From: Sipunculus nudus
Taxonomy: Eukaryota; Annelida; Sipuncula; Golfingiida; Sipunculidae
Direction: 5' to 3'
Length of the DNA stretch: 64,000 bases
NCBI GenBank assembly: GCA_026874595.1
Contig: CM049308.1
Coordinates: 47,439,327-47,503,326, forward strand
In this document: positions 50,599-62,870 of the stretch, piece after piece
Layout: each line of letters begins with the position of its first letter
Position numbering within the stretch: position 1 is the stretch's first letter
Notes under the pieces: generated by a model
The model's database searches: none
What the model saw: only the letters and a program-made list of their open reading frames with translations
What the model was told of the DNA's origin: nothing
Program-made: the position numbers and the translations under genes

Positions 50599-50830
50599 TG
50601 ATGATACTTGGTGATGCTAGCGCCAGTCATTTCTGAGATTGCTATGTCAGTATGCTTACTTGGCAAAATGACTAAGTTCAAATTCACGTAACTCCACCAA
50701 AATTCATCAAACTCTAACCATTTGAACAAACTTGAGGTGGCTCACCTCTGGGATCATTTCTGGAAAATATTGAACAATTTGGCTGGACTGTTTACAAGAA
50801 GTTACAAGAAGTTTTTCAGCTTGCTATGTT
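50599..50830 (+). repeat. P2 interior fragment
   Basis: It matches 19210-19400 (CAGTATGCTTACTTGGCAAA, AATATTGAACAATTTGGCTG). Both ends are missing. Confidence 0.65.
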
Positions 50831-51608
50831 GGACACACACACTGCATATATGCAGTAAGTTCATCATGGAGTCCATCTGTCAAGAAAAGGAGGACTGGAA
50901 AACTTGAATAAAATAGCATCTTCTCTTTGAACTAAACTGGTAGCTGCCAAAATTTTGCACTGAATCTGTTGGCTTACTCCTGTACATGAGTGTTTAAAAC
51001 AGTGGACCGGGCGCGATCCAAGGTATATAAAATAAACACAGAGCATGGGACTTCATACATCCCACCTGGGCCAAATTACATGTCAATCAGGAGATGCTCT
51101 GACTTTGCCAAAAAAATGTAATACATGTTCCAGCTGGCTGAAACATCGCATGTTACCTGTCACACATGCGCAAAATTAGGCCTTGGTCAACGCGGCCTTG
51201 TTATTGTAAACAGACATACGTGAACTGTGTTTACAAACACGCAAAACCATAACAAGGTGTTAAACAGCTCAAAAGGAGGTACTGCGACTTTGTGCTAGGA
51301 TGGTTTTGCTGGAAAAGTTTTGTATAGAGTATAGCTGAACTGATAGTGTGAAAGAATAGGCATAAACTGCTCCTGGTTATGTCCCTATAAAAATCAATGT
51401 GCAATGATGGAATGTATGAGAAATCCTTGGCTCTTCTATTATTGCCCACCTGCTGATTCCAAGTTTCAGACGATCTGTTCCAATATTTCAACTGTGTCTA
51501 CCAAAGGGTAAGGTTATGGCCAGGCCAACAGCGACCTGCATTTGTCAACGTATTGAAAAACACCTTTAAAGCAAACAAGAGCTAGATGTAATACAATCAG
51601 TACTTTAC
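50831..51608. other. Intron before the 46-nt TMEM62 exon, nothing recognised
   Basis: Mixed composition, with no repeat family or extra exon recognised. Confidence 0.4.
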
Positions 51609-51654
51609 CTGAACAGATTCTCCTTGTTATCCAGGGATGGAACATTGAAGGCAT
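51609..51654 (-). CDS. TMEM62: TMEM62-like 46-nt micro-exon
   Basis: A very short exon, with acceptor TTTTTCAG and donor GTAAAG on the minus strand. AT completes the Asp codon begun in the previous exon; then 14 codons read AFNVPSLDNKENLF, and AG is left for the next exon. GNHD-AFNVPSL is the continuation expected after the third metallophosphoesterase motif in TMEM62. The length of 46 nt shifts the phase from 1 to 2 exactly as the next exon requires. The exon is easy to miss because it is too short for an open-reading-frame search. A P2 element starts 212 bp away at 51866. Confidence 0.9.
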
Positions 51655-52874
51655 CTGAAAAACATCACCATACTAATCAAACAGGGAAGGAAATGGTGTG
51701 TATTAATTTAAATCAAGGACAGTCAGCTTTTGTAAAACAAGTTTATATTAGTTGTTATTGCAAAAATGTTGGTCTCACTATACCCTGATTCCTTCAAACA
51801 AAAATACTATGACAGGTACCGTCTTCCCCAAAGGATAATCTGCATATTTTCTTCATAAAATCTAAACAAGGCCTACAGGCCTAATGGGAACCTGTGCAAT
51901 GGGATTACACCAGGTATAATGCTTCAATGCTGGACCATTACTTCTCAAGAACATGTGTAACATGTATATGAACAATGCAAGTACTAAACTCTTTGAATAA
52001 GAAACAAGTACACAAACATCACTGCTGAGATTCTGGCATGGGTGCTTACAACACAAAAATGACCGTAGCTGGCACCACCAGTCTTGTAAACAATGAAGAG
52101 ATATATACATATGCCCAATGTCAGACTGATATGTCAAACCCCTCCTGCGAAATATGCAGGGACATACACTGATACACTGTGCAAAAATTATTGTAGTTGG
52201 CGCCACCAGTCTTGTACACAATAAAGCTACCTGATATGTATAAACATGCCCAATTTCAGGTTGATGTATCAAATTCCACTGTAGAAATCAGCAGTAGCAT
52301 ACACTGTGCAAAAGTCAATGTAGGTGTTGACACCTGTCTTGTGAACGAGAAAGCCATCAAAGATGCATAGACAGGTGAAAATATCAGGCCAATACATCAA
52401 ACTTCCCTTGAGTTTGATGCACTGGGCTGACCAGGCTTAGGTAAATAAGGCAGTTGCCCCGAGTGAACTGTGACAAATAGCTGGCTCAAGCTACTGCACT
52501 GAGTGAACTCTTGACCTGCACCTCGCTAGGCTGAGTGAACTTTTGACCTGTACCTGGCTGCACTGAGGGAACTCTTGACCTGTTGCATAATCTGACACTA
52601 TTGGCAGTCTGCCAAAGCTATAAATAGATAGTCAGGCTGAACTTTGGTGCAAAATCTGATGCAGTGAGCAGTCGACAAAAACTATAAATAGAATGCAGCT
52701 ACTGCACTGAGTGAACTCTTGACAAATACCTGGCTGCACTTCTTCCAATCCTGGCACTGTGCAAAAATTATTTATAGAGCTGACATCATCTTGACTAATG
52801 GCCAACATTTTCCCAATATAAAATGCTTTTTAGCTGACTTTTTATAAAAAGAAATCAGGAATATATATGAAATA

Positions 52875-53969
52875 CTAGAATACGGGTAGTCGACAAGCGA
52901 CTACGTGTTTCCGCCAAAACCAGAGTAGACCAGGTGAAGTGAGGCATGGATTGAGTGGCAAGGGGAAATAGAGTTACATGTGTTGCATATTAGAATGGAA
53001 GTCTGCCACGTAAACATGACTGTAGGTGGCGCCACCTGTTATTTGAACGAGTAACTATCCAAGATGTATACATATGCAAAATTTCAGGTGGAAAAGTCAA
53101 ACCACTGCAGAGATATGAGTGATTTTATCCCACAGCAAGCAGACAAACAGATGGACGCTGTGCAAAAATTGGCTGCAGATGGCGCCACCATTTTTGTGTA
53201 TGTTATAAAGCTATCCAAGGGCTACATTTATGTAAATTTTTTTTCCTAATTGGTCGAACGAGTTTGGAAATATAAGCATGGATGTCTACAGCATGAACGT
53301 GAATGTAGGTGGCGCCACCTGTCATAAAATCAAGAAAGCTATGCGGGATGTATATGCATGCTGAATTTCAGGTAATTTGGTCAAACCACTGCAGAGATAT
53401 GAGTGATTTTAACCCAAGGCAGACAAACAGATGGACACTGTGCAAAAATGGCTGCAGGTGGCGCCACCATTTTTGTGTACGTTATAAAGCTATCCAAGGG
53501 CTACATCTGTGTAAAATTTTTTTCCTGATTGGTCAAACGGTTCCCGAGATATGAGCTTGGATGTCTGCAGCGTGAACGTGAATGTAGGTGGCGCCACCTG
53601 TCATAAAATCAAGAAAGCTATCTAGGATATATAGGCATGCGGAATTTCAGGTGAATTAGTCAAACCACTGCAAAAGCTATCCAAGGGCTACATTTGTACG
53701 AAATTGTTTTCCTGATCTGTCAAACGGTTCCCGAGATTTGTGGGTTTTATGTGTGGAAACAGATGCACAAATGGATGCTGGGCAGAGAGGAAAGGTCAGA
53801 GGTCAAGGCCAATTGGTTAAGCACCAGTTCACAAGTGACCCAATAATTGGTGTAAGTTTCGAAAAATCCATCCAGTAGTCTCAGAGGAGTTCTATGGAAA
53901 CGAACGCGGCGGTGGCGGCGGAACCCGGTCAAAAACATAGTATCTGCAAAACTTTGTTTTGGAGGATAC
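52875..53969 (-). mobile_element. H element copy C, shorter
   Basis: On the minus strand it runs from GTATCCTCCAAAACAAAG (53969) to CCCGTATTCTAG (52875), with T flanks on both sides. The 3' hairpin GTAGTCG-CTTGT-CGACTAC is intact, preceded by GGTTTTGGCGGAAAC, the inverted copy of the 5' word. A CCG-like tract is at about 53907-53927. About three units carry GGTGGCGCCACC. Confidence 0.83.
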
Positions 53970-54731
53970 AATTATTACAGATGCATACTGAATGCAAAAT
54001 TATAATACAGATACATCTCATTGATGGCAATTTCTTAAAGTAATTTGAGTATGGATACCAATCATTTATAACCCATGTACAGCCGTCTTTATATAGCCAC
54101 AGAGAGCTGAATATCCATGATTAAAACATTGCCTGGTATGATGAATAATTTAAATCATAAATCTAATTTTTTCAAAAGCTTTTAAAAAATATTCTTGTCA
54201 ATATTAATCACAGATAACCTGAAATCTAAATGTCTAGTGGCATGATGTAATAGATGCTGCTAAACTGGTGCCAGGCTAGATGTAACAGCATTACACAGCT
54301 AACTTGCTCCAAAAATCATTCATGTGGAACCATTGAAGACAATTATTATCAGAATTATTGTGGGGATTATTCTTGTAAAATATTAAACAAATTGGCTTCA
54401 GTGTTGTCAGTCAAAAAACGTTTTGCAGGTTTATAACTCATATTGGAAGATTAAGCAAACTGGCAAAGTTCAGCTTCCTGTAATTCAGCCAAGAAACCCT
54501 GAACCAAAACCATTTGAACAAACTTGTATTATCAACATCTGAGGATAATTAATGTGTGCGATTTAAGAATTTAGTTCCGTGGTTTTTGAGAAGAAGATCT
54601 TTGTAGCCACTGAGCTCAAATGGGCTGTTATGGCATATGACTAAATTCAGCTTCCCATAACTCAGCCAAACATCACTGACCAGAGACCATTTGAACAAAC
54701 TTGAGAAAGCACTACCCTATGATTATTTCTG

Positions 54732-55340
54732 ATGGCAGCATTTATGTGTACCCGTGTATTAACTGCCAAATTGCCACTCACAAATCGTGACCATTTCTGT
54801 CAGCCGGTACATTTTGACTGCGCTTGTTGTGTGTGCACCTGAATATCTCGAGTTGATTGCCTGAGCCAGATGTTAGGCCTACATTATGTTCAAACAGGCC
54901 CACTTTGAAGAGTGGTGGTCCGATAACCGATAACACCGAGGCTGAGAGTAATAGTGTTTTAAAGTCTAGCCAAACTCAACATAAGCAACGGCCTAAAATA
55001 ATTAAGACTGATTAAATGGGAATATTAGTAGCAAACCGGAAGCCCAGAATAGTCGATGACTAAGTGAACCATGTTGGTTTTGAAAAAGATTCTTTGAAAG
55101 ACCACCGCTGACGTCACTGGAAAAGACTTTAGTTCAGCAAGGCGGTGATGTGTGGTGCTGATTGTCCAATAATCACCGGAGTTTACCAGTTGATGATTAG
55201 TCGGCCATGGAGCCGTACTTTAGTTATATAATATGCCGCGAGGTGGGAGTACCTGTTCTTAGCTTTGCTCAAGCAAAGTCTGATGACTCTGTTAGTTGGA
55301 GGAATTCTGTTTAAACCATTACATCGACTGGGCCAGTCTA
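54732..55340. other. Unidentified insert in the P2 element
   Basis: The collinear P2 copy (42785-42820) goes straight from CATTTCTGTG to CCATATGGTTTCAG. Here about 600 bp of higher-complexity sequence replaces a short piece. No terminal repeats or frame identify it. Confidence 0.5.
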
Positions 55341-55890
55341 GCCATATGGTTTCAGAGATAAAGTTTTTTGTAGCCCTAAGTGTGATAGAGGCACTGATGA
55401 CCCTGTACCAAAAAGGCCAATGCAGGTTGCGCCACCAATACCTCAATTTCAGATATGACTCATGTGACTAACAATGGCATAAAATTTGGTAATGATAGCT
55501 CCAGCTTTTCCTGAGATTGAAATTTTAATATGCTTTTTTGGACAGATGACTAAGTTCAACTTCCTGTTATTCGGCCAAAAATCACCAAACTTGAACCATT
55601 CGAAAAAACTTGAAAGAGATTGTTTCTGGGGTTATTTCTGTGAAACACTTGACAATTTGGATGGACGGTTTTGGAGGAGAAGATTTTTAAAGGTTTTTAA
55701 GCTTTTTCCCTATAAAATCTAAGTAAATGCAGATAGCCAAAAAATAAACAAAATCCGATAGAGTTTTAAGATGACTGATTTTTTGCATAAAATTTGGTGA
55801 TGCTCCTGTCGTTTTTGAGATAGTATAAGTTAATGTACAGACAACGCACAACGTCGCACCATCTCATATGCTCAACGGTTCACTAACAAA

Positions 55891-58800
55891 AACACTTGGT
55901 GCGTATTTTACATGGAAGCAAAATAACCCAACTATTTTCATCATTTTGAAGACTGTAAGACTTCCGATATACATCTTCACCAAAGAAATGAAATTCCTAT
56001 GGTGAATCCTTTTAGAGCCATCCCACTCACAATGTAAAAGTTAGCGGACAACCAACAGATGGACAGACAGCTTGGGTGACAACAATAGCCCATCAGCCTA
56101 AGGGGTGAAAAGTGATGTCTCAATCTGTTTGTTAATTCGTGTCCTAATATAATGGTCAATTTTTATAACTAGTATGTCAGACTATGAAGATATATCCTAA
56201 TAGACCATTTTCAAATTCAAAAGGGTACACAAATTATGTCATTCATAACAGCCCAAACATTTTGTGTTTTTATTTGCCACACAAATGCTTAATTTCCATA
56301 CTTTACACAAAGTATCCCATATAAAGCATGTCAATTCTAGCTGAGAATAACTGGCACCTTGGCATTTAAATTTGTAAGATAGGTTGGTATACTCTCTTTT
56401 GCAGCAGGGGCAAAAGCCAAATCTTCAAATGGCATTAACAACTGACAGGAACAATCCGAGAGGATAATATGCATATAGGGGCAAAAAGAACAAAAAGAAA
56501 TAAGACAAGTAGCGCACAGCAACACTGAGGAAGAGGAATCTATATATTAATAGCGTAAGGCGATTTTTGTGATTTTCCGTATCTCCTCTGATACTACCAT
56601 ACGGTTTGCCATGATTTCTGCAATATTTGTGTATTACGTGCATAATTAATAATTTTAATATTTGCTCCCCTGCGGGCGCCTCTTTTCTTTGTGCCTTTGG
56701 GCCTGGTAACACAATGGCCACAGAGTGTTTGATAGCGGGACAGAGTTTTTCTCCGGGGGCCCTATCTGGGCTTTTCTTAAATTTGCAGTGACCAGCCCGA
56801 AATAATCCCCATTGGTGATCCCTTCTCAAAAGGCAACCTCCGCGCAGCAAAAAGGTCTATTGTGCACAAGGAGATCTCACGTGAGGAAAATGCTCAAAAG
56901 GGGGATCTTTCAAAGAATGAAAATTTTCCGAGCGGTAGTGAATGCAGGGTAGTGTGTAAAACCCAAACCCCACGGTCCCCGGACCCCATAAACCTATTTC
57001 CTCATTTTCCATTATTTATACCGATAAAAACACCACTATTGATGATGTAAGGACAGAGCAAAGTCCCTAAATGTTAAATGACTGATTCACTGAAAGATTT
57101 ATAATTACAAAAATATTTCGATGAAGATGGACCTCATTTACTTGAATTTGCCGACTGTTAAATTTTGACGGACCCCAGTAACCACCGCTAATATTTTTTT
57201 TCATGACTAAAAGAGGAAAAAACTAGCACTCATGTCACACACTAAATATAATATTTGTTATTTCAAATGAAAATATAATAGTGCGGACACAGTGGGGGAG
57301 ATTTAATTTGAAGTGCACTAACAGCTGAGCGGACCTGAGACTGATTTATCAGAGCACTTCCACATAACAACAGGTTTTGTGCTCCGTTCATAACAACCAT
57401 GCAATTTTAAAGTTGGCAATAATATAAATACCGAAAGGAATTGTTGATTACTTGCATTTCAAGCAACTACAGGTTCCAAAATAATGATTTTGTAAATGTT
57501 TTAAATTATAATACTTTTTAAAACGCTACACAAATTAAATAAATAGCAAATATAAAATTATGAATAAAAACTGAGACAGAAATGTTAAAATACAGATACA
57601 AACACAATAAATCACAAATGTGTCTTGGCTAAACGTGATGTCAAATACATGTATGTACTAAAGAAATGGTAAAACAACGAGAAAACGGGGTCCGTGTAAT
57701 CCGCCAGGTCCGTGCCCCAGGGTCCGGAAGTGTTTTTTTTATCAAATTTTGTTGCTAAACAGACTATTTTTTTATGTTTTAACCAAACATAATATAAAAT
57801 ATGTCTTTAGATACGATTATGCTAAAATATCTGGACAAATTACCATGAGAGTTTAAGAATTACAAATTTTTCTTTGGTTCCGGGATCCGGAGTAGGATCC
57901 GGGTTTAACACACTGCCTGAACGCAGTGACTGTCTCACTGGAAAACATTGGCTCAGCTTTCAAACAGAAAGGAGTGTGTGATATTAAAAAATATATACAG
58001 CCATTAAATGTACCACATAATATAATGCTACCACGAAGTGGGATTGCCCGACCATGTGAGTGCTCAGTTTTTGTGCGTTATAACCGGAATGCAATTATTG
58101 AGATCATGTCTCAGCGCTGTACTGTACCACCATGCAAAATAACAGGTTCCTTTACTGGCGGATTCACGGGCGCGGAGGGCAACTTTAAATGGCGATGTTC
58201 AGCATAATATATATTTTCATATAAAAATGATTTTATTAAACATATCAAATTCTTTGAAAATTCTCCTGCCAACCTCTCTGCTTCAATTGGAGTTTTATGC
58301 ATAACACCAGGCATATAATGGATCTATATGTTAATAGCGTAACACGATTTGTGTGAATTTACATGTCTCCTCTGACACTACGGTTTGCTGTGATTTTTTT
58401 ACATACATATGCTCCGTGTTTGTCCGAAGACATTCCACCATTCGGACAAGAACGTATTCGTCCAGGTCATTCAGACTCCGACAAGGTTAACTCAGAGACA
58501 TAACACTTATACCAAATGTCAGATTCAAAGAGACAGTAATATTGTACACCCAAGACATGAAACTATGACAGACTATTTGAAATCAGAACTAAATGCTCGC
58601 CCAGAACCGTGCGTAGCACAGGTAATTGCTAGTCCTCTTTTACCTTCATTAGCTTACAAAATGTTAAAAAATCAGCACAAATGGAGGTACTCACGCCATT
58701 CATATTGTTTAACGGACGGGGGCATTCAGATCTGTTGACATACTGATTGGCAGCTGATTGGCATTTGACATGGTATACGATCTTTTGCTTTGATTAGAGG

Positions 58801-59565
58801 CCATGTATGTGAGATGTAGTAAGAAATTCACAGTACACACTTGCCCACATGACTTCGTTCATACCATTTTTTCGCGGAAATGCATTCGAGGACATCATTG
58901 ACCATACTGTTAACCAAATAGTTTCAGCCTAGGTCACAGAGCCACCCCCGTGTTACAGATACATGTCTAGAGCAACCATAAGCATAACATATAAAAAAAA
59001 TAGATGTTCATTATACTGAACGAATTATGTGATTAATAGCAGTTAAGTAGCGGTCATGACAGAGTTCTAGAAGTGGACTAGCCTTTTAGAGAATCACTCG
59101 TGTCATGCACCACAGATCAGTTTAAAACAGAAGAAATGTGGCAGGCCTGACTGAGCAACTTAACACTTGACAACTAAAGGAATATAAACTATTTGCTATG
59201 ATTCCAATTGTAACGACCTACAGCTGCGTACAGCTAGGAAATTTCATTAAGTGTCGGTCCAACTGTTCTTCTCAAAAGTTCTCGCCACAGAAACAGTAAA
59301 TTTACAGTGACTGTTAGAAATACAATATACATCAACCAGGATTTTGGCCAGAAACAGGGTGTGCACTGTTCACAGGGTTATTGGTTTTTCCACCAAATTG
59401 TAGCTCTGAAGTGGGGTGCATATTTTCTACAGTATCACATTATCGTTGGTGGAAGACGGTAAGTTAATGTTTGACCATCAATCTTTACACAAATATGCCT
59501 CAAAGTCACAAATTATATAATTTTACATATGCTTTATTACACATAAAAACAAAAGGCCTACTGAC
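55891..59565. other. Intron, largely unique, with one direct repeat pair
   Basis: 56537-56615 and 58320-58400 are direct repeats of about 80 bp (TATTAATAGCGTAAGGCGAT against TGTTAATAGCGTAACACGAT, then TCTCCTCTGA, CGGTTTGC). Several open frames of 60-140 codons exist but none has recognisable protein features or fits TMEM62. Confidence 0.5.
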
Positions 59566-59703
59566 CATGATTGCCTCTGACATCCAGCCAGATCTGTTTG
59601 CTTGCTGCCTGCGTTTCATTAAGAATGCGACTGTATTCCTGCCATTCTTCATGAAACTGTCTGGACTGTTCATTGTCAGGAAGCTTGGCATGTGTGAGAT
59701 CAC
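59566..59703 (-). CDS. TMEM62: TMEM62-like exon carrying GD and most of GNHD
   Basis: This 138-nt exon has acceptor TTTCAG just upstream and donor GTCAGT just downstream. It enters and leaves in phase 1. It reads GDLTHAKLPDNEQSRQF, HEEWQEYSRILNE and then IWLDVRGNH, with the last G completing GNHD together with the next exon. Asp of GD is the expected metal-bridging residue and GNHD the third metallophosphoesterase motif. The local pattern (DLT-AK, EEW, WLD-RGNHD) is typical of TMEM62. The exon sits in fairly non-repetitive sequence; no repeat family of this window reaches it. Confidence 0.93.
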
Positions 59704-60334
59704 CTGAAATGCAGTTGCAAGAAACCCACAGCTCAAAAGAATTCCAGGTCAACATAAACTTGGGCAAGTTAACTCATTTAAAATGATGTGGATGTGACAG
59801 TACCTTGTTTTGTGCAGTTTTTGCCAAACAATTGGTTCTCAGAAGTGCATAGAGAACGTGCGATGGTAACGAGATATACCCTAAAAGGTTGGGGAGGAGC
59901 TAGGCTTATTTTATTCCCGAAGACTGAACTGGTTAAATGTTTCCAGTGGATCAAGGCCTGTTGGAGGCTGCACAGTGCATGGCCAGCTCAACCTCACCAG
60001 GATTTACAAGCACAAATTCAGAATGCTTTATCCTCAACAGTGAGTGTTATTAGCTATCATACTTTTCCATATATAGCCAACCAATCCAGCGTAAGTTTGA
60101 ACTTGGAGGGGGAGGGGGACATTCTTCAGAGAAGTGGCCCGTATCCGAGCATTATTGCAGACAGTGGTAGCGGTCTGATAATCCGTTTAATAAGAGCCTA
60201 CATACCCCACCCCCCCATGAAAAGATTGTGATGTCAAACAAACCAGGGTACAGTACATCATTCAGTACCACTTTCAGACATCTGGGAAGACTAAAAATGT
60301 TTAGGTTTATTCAATGTCATAGAACTATGATTAA
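59704..60334. other. Intron upstream of the 59.6 kb exon
   Basis: Mixed composition; an open frame of 147 codons on the plus strand is judged chance. No repeats recognised. Confidence 0.4.
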
Positions 60335-61595
60335 ACAAGGGACCAACAGGTCACTGTGCTCAGCTAAAGTTGACCTTAAAGGTAACTAGGGACCAAGGGG
60401 GCTCAACGCTCAGCTGTATTTGTCTATAAGGAAATTTTGAAGAAATTTTTCAGAATGACGGTCCTGTGACCTTCACCTTTGACCCTTGGACCCTGAAGAC
60501 CAAAATATTTCTTACTTAAGTGGTGGGTCATTAATAGATCAAGTTTGAAGCCAATCTAACTAGCCAAAGCAGAATTATCATCCATACACTTATTTGTGAA
60601 TGCATGGGCCCTGTGACCTTGACCTTTGACCCTATGACCCAAAAACAAAAAGAATCTTCCCCTATCGACAGGTGAGTAATATCTTGAAGATGGAAGGTTT
60701 GTGATATAAAGTTAGGCTTCAAATGCATACACATTCCTTTTCAAGAAATGGGTCATGTGACCTTGACCTTTGGCCACAAAAATCAACAGGGTTCATACTT
60801 TAGTTGTGAGCCATATATAAGTTAAGTTTGAAACCAATATGTCAAATTAAACTGGAGTTATCATATGGAAACTAATTTGTAAACAGATGGCCCCTGTGAC
60901 CTTGACATTTAACCTTGTGACCCCAAATTCATTTATGCTCTCCCAATGCCGGCAAGTCAGCTAAATGTGTAAGGTGGAAAGTTTGGGATGAAAAGCTTTG
61001 CTTAAAATGCAGCCATAATCTTTTTAAATAAGCAAGTCTTGTGACCTTGACCTTTGATCTCATGACCCATAAATCATACAGGTTCGTTCTTTAGTGGTGG
61101 GCCATTTGTAAGTTGTGTTTGAATACTATAGGGCATCGACTTGTGATCAATGAACACACCAGGTTTTGAGACACTAGATGGAATCACAGCTGAGAAACTG
61201 ACATGATTGATGTCATTTTATAGTTAAAAAAAGAAAAACATTTGTAAAAATACTAGGGGCGCCCCCACTTTTTGGGAACTGACAAAACTAGTCAAGGCAA
61301 GTTTCATGACAATCCATGCATTAATTATCAAGATATTGGAGGTTTTGTAACAAATCTTTGATTATTCTGTGGGGGTACTTACAAGCCCTTTAGCTCGGAG
61401 GATAAACGTCGCAGTGACCCTATTTCAGGTTTCCAAGGAGATTTATTATTAACCTCCTTTGATATATACTAAGAAGTTTCTAGGACCAGCAGTTAAGATT
61501 TGTGCCCTGCAAACAGACGACTGGACGGCCAGATGGACGACGGACAAAACGCCATTCCTATACCTCAGTTGACTTACAGTCAGCTGAGCTAAAAA
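60335..61595 (+). mobile_element. P1-type element with TGACC-rich body, two starts
   Basis: ACAAGGGACCAACAGGTCAC then TGTGCTCAGCTAAA at 60335 is followed about 50 bp later by a second worn start (ACTAGGGACCAAGGGGGCTC). The body has five modules with GTGACCTTGACCTTTG. The 3' end is TTGACTTACAGTCAGCTGAG plus CTAAAAA at 61595. It is the most complete copy of the TGACC-rich subtype. Confidence 0.77.
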
Positions 61596-61925
61596 TCTAA
61601 AATAATATCAAATGGAGATAAAGTCTAAGAGGAAAAGGTAATATAAACCATGGCTGGTTGACATGATTGGTTTGTACTGATGAGTAAGAAATTGTTGCAA
61701 TTAATATTAGGTGACCAAACCATGCATTTCCTAATGTTAAAATTGAAGCATGTGAGCAGTTTGTGACCATAAGATGTATATTGTTACCATGATCATTGGT
61801 TGGCTTTTAGATAAATTGTTGACAGTTCAGTAGTTCACACATTTATTCAATCAGACTTTTTTTTATAAAATATAAATTATCAAACATATGTATTTTTTTA
61901 TTTTATAAAATGCATACAGTTGAAT
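61596..61925. other. AT-rich intron, nothing recognised
   Basis: AT-rich spacer between two element ends. Confidence 0.4.
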
Positions 61926-62870
61926 TAAATGTATCAGATGACTTATAGTCAGCTGAGCTAAAAACAGGGCGATGTAGGTGGCACCACAAAAACTGCAATT
62001 TCAAATATGAGTCACATGACCAACATTTGCACAAAATTTGGTGATCCTAGCTCCTATTGTTTCTGAGATTGTTATGTTAGTATGCTTACCTGCAAAATGA
62101 CTTGCAGAATTTCAAATTCCTGTAACTTGGCAAAAATTCATCAAACCAAAACCATTTGAAGATAGATGGTCTCTGGGATCATTTGTGAGAAAAAATATTG
62201 AACCATTTGGCTGAAAGATTTCAGAGAAGAAGATTTGCAAGGCTTTTTAGCTATTTTCCCTGTAAAATTTAAGATAATGCAGGTGGCCCCACAAAATGTC
62301 CTATTCCACAATATTTGATATGTGACAGATTTTTGCATAAATCTTGGGGATGCTAGCTCCTGCTATTCCTGAGAAATCATGGGTTAATGTACTGATGACT
62401 GATGACCACTGTGCATATTGAGAAAAGGTCGATGCAGGTGGTGCCACCAATGCCTCAATTTCAAATATGACTCATGTGACCAACATTTGCATAAAATTTG
62501 GTGATGATAGCTCCAGCTGTTTCTGATATTGTAATTTTAGTATCCTTTTATCACCAAACGACTAAGTTCAGCTTCCTGTAACTCGGCAAAAATTCACTGA
62601 ACTGTAACCATTCCATTACTGAGAAAGATTGTTTCAGGGATTATTTCTTTGAAATATTGAAGGATTTGGCTGGACAGATTGTTAAAAATTTTTTAGCTTT
62701 TTCTCATAAAATGTAAGTAAATGCAGATGACCAAAAAAAAAGCAGTTTTTAAATAACTGATTTTATGCATAAAATTTGGGAATGCTATCTCCAACGGTTT
62801 TGGAGATAGCCGGGGTTAACAGAAGGACAACCTCAGCTGTGCCATAGCATAAGCTCATAGGTTTGCTTAT
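61926..62870 (+). mobile_element. P1 3' tip joined to P2 interior and worn P2 3' end
   Basis: GATGACTTATAGTCAGCTGA plus GCTAAAAA (to about 61965) is a bare P1 terminus. It is directly followed by P2 modules (GTAGGTGGCACCAC, AAATTTGGTGATGATAGCTC) and a decayed P2 end CATAAGCTCATAGGTTTGCT. Confidence 0.65.

Larger units (their letters stand above)
51866..55890 (+). mobile_element. P2 element with nested H copy C and another insert
   Basis: 5' ACAAGGCCTACAGGCCTAAT then GGGAACCTGTGCAA; 3' TATGCTCAACGGTTCACTAA near 55885, more worn than in other copies. Apart from the insertions it is collinear with the P2 copy 38384-43290. H copy C lies at 52875-53969 and a 600-bp non-P2 insert at about 54732-55340. 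Confidence 0.74.

Noticed and set aside
56337-56440. Possible terminal exon ending in LNAKVPVILS
   Set aside because: A CTGTCAG acceptor-like site precedes it, but it lies between two consecutive TMEM62 exons that already join in frame, and no other gene context exists.
56425-56850. 141-codon minus frame
   Set aside because: Low-complexity hydrophobic tail, no family resemblance, and no fit to TMEM62 exons on either side.
57926-58738. Plus frames of 93 and 109 codons
   Set aside because: No motifs and no linking splice sites; probably chance in less AT-rich sequence.
59788-60231. 147-codon plus frame with a GTGAGT donor-like site
   Set aside because: No recognisable domain; antisense to the TMEM62 intron; judged chance.
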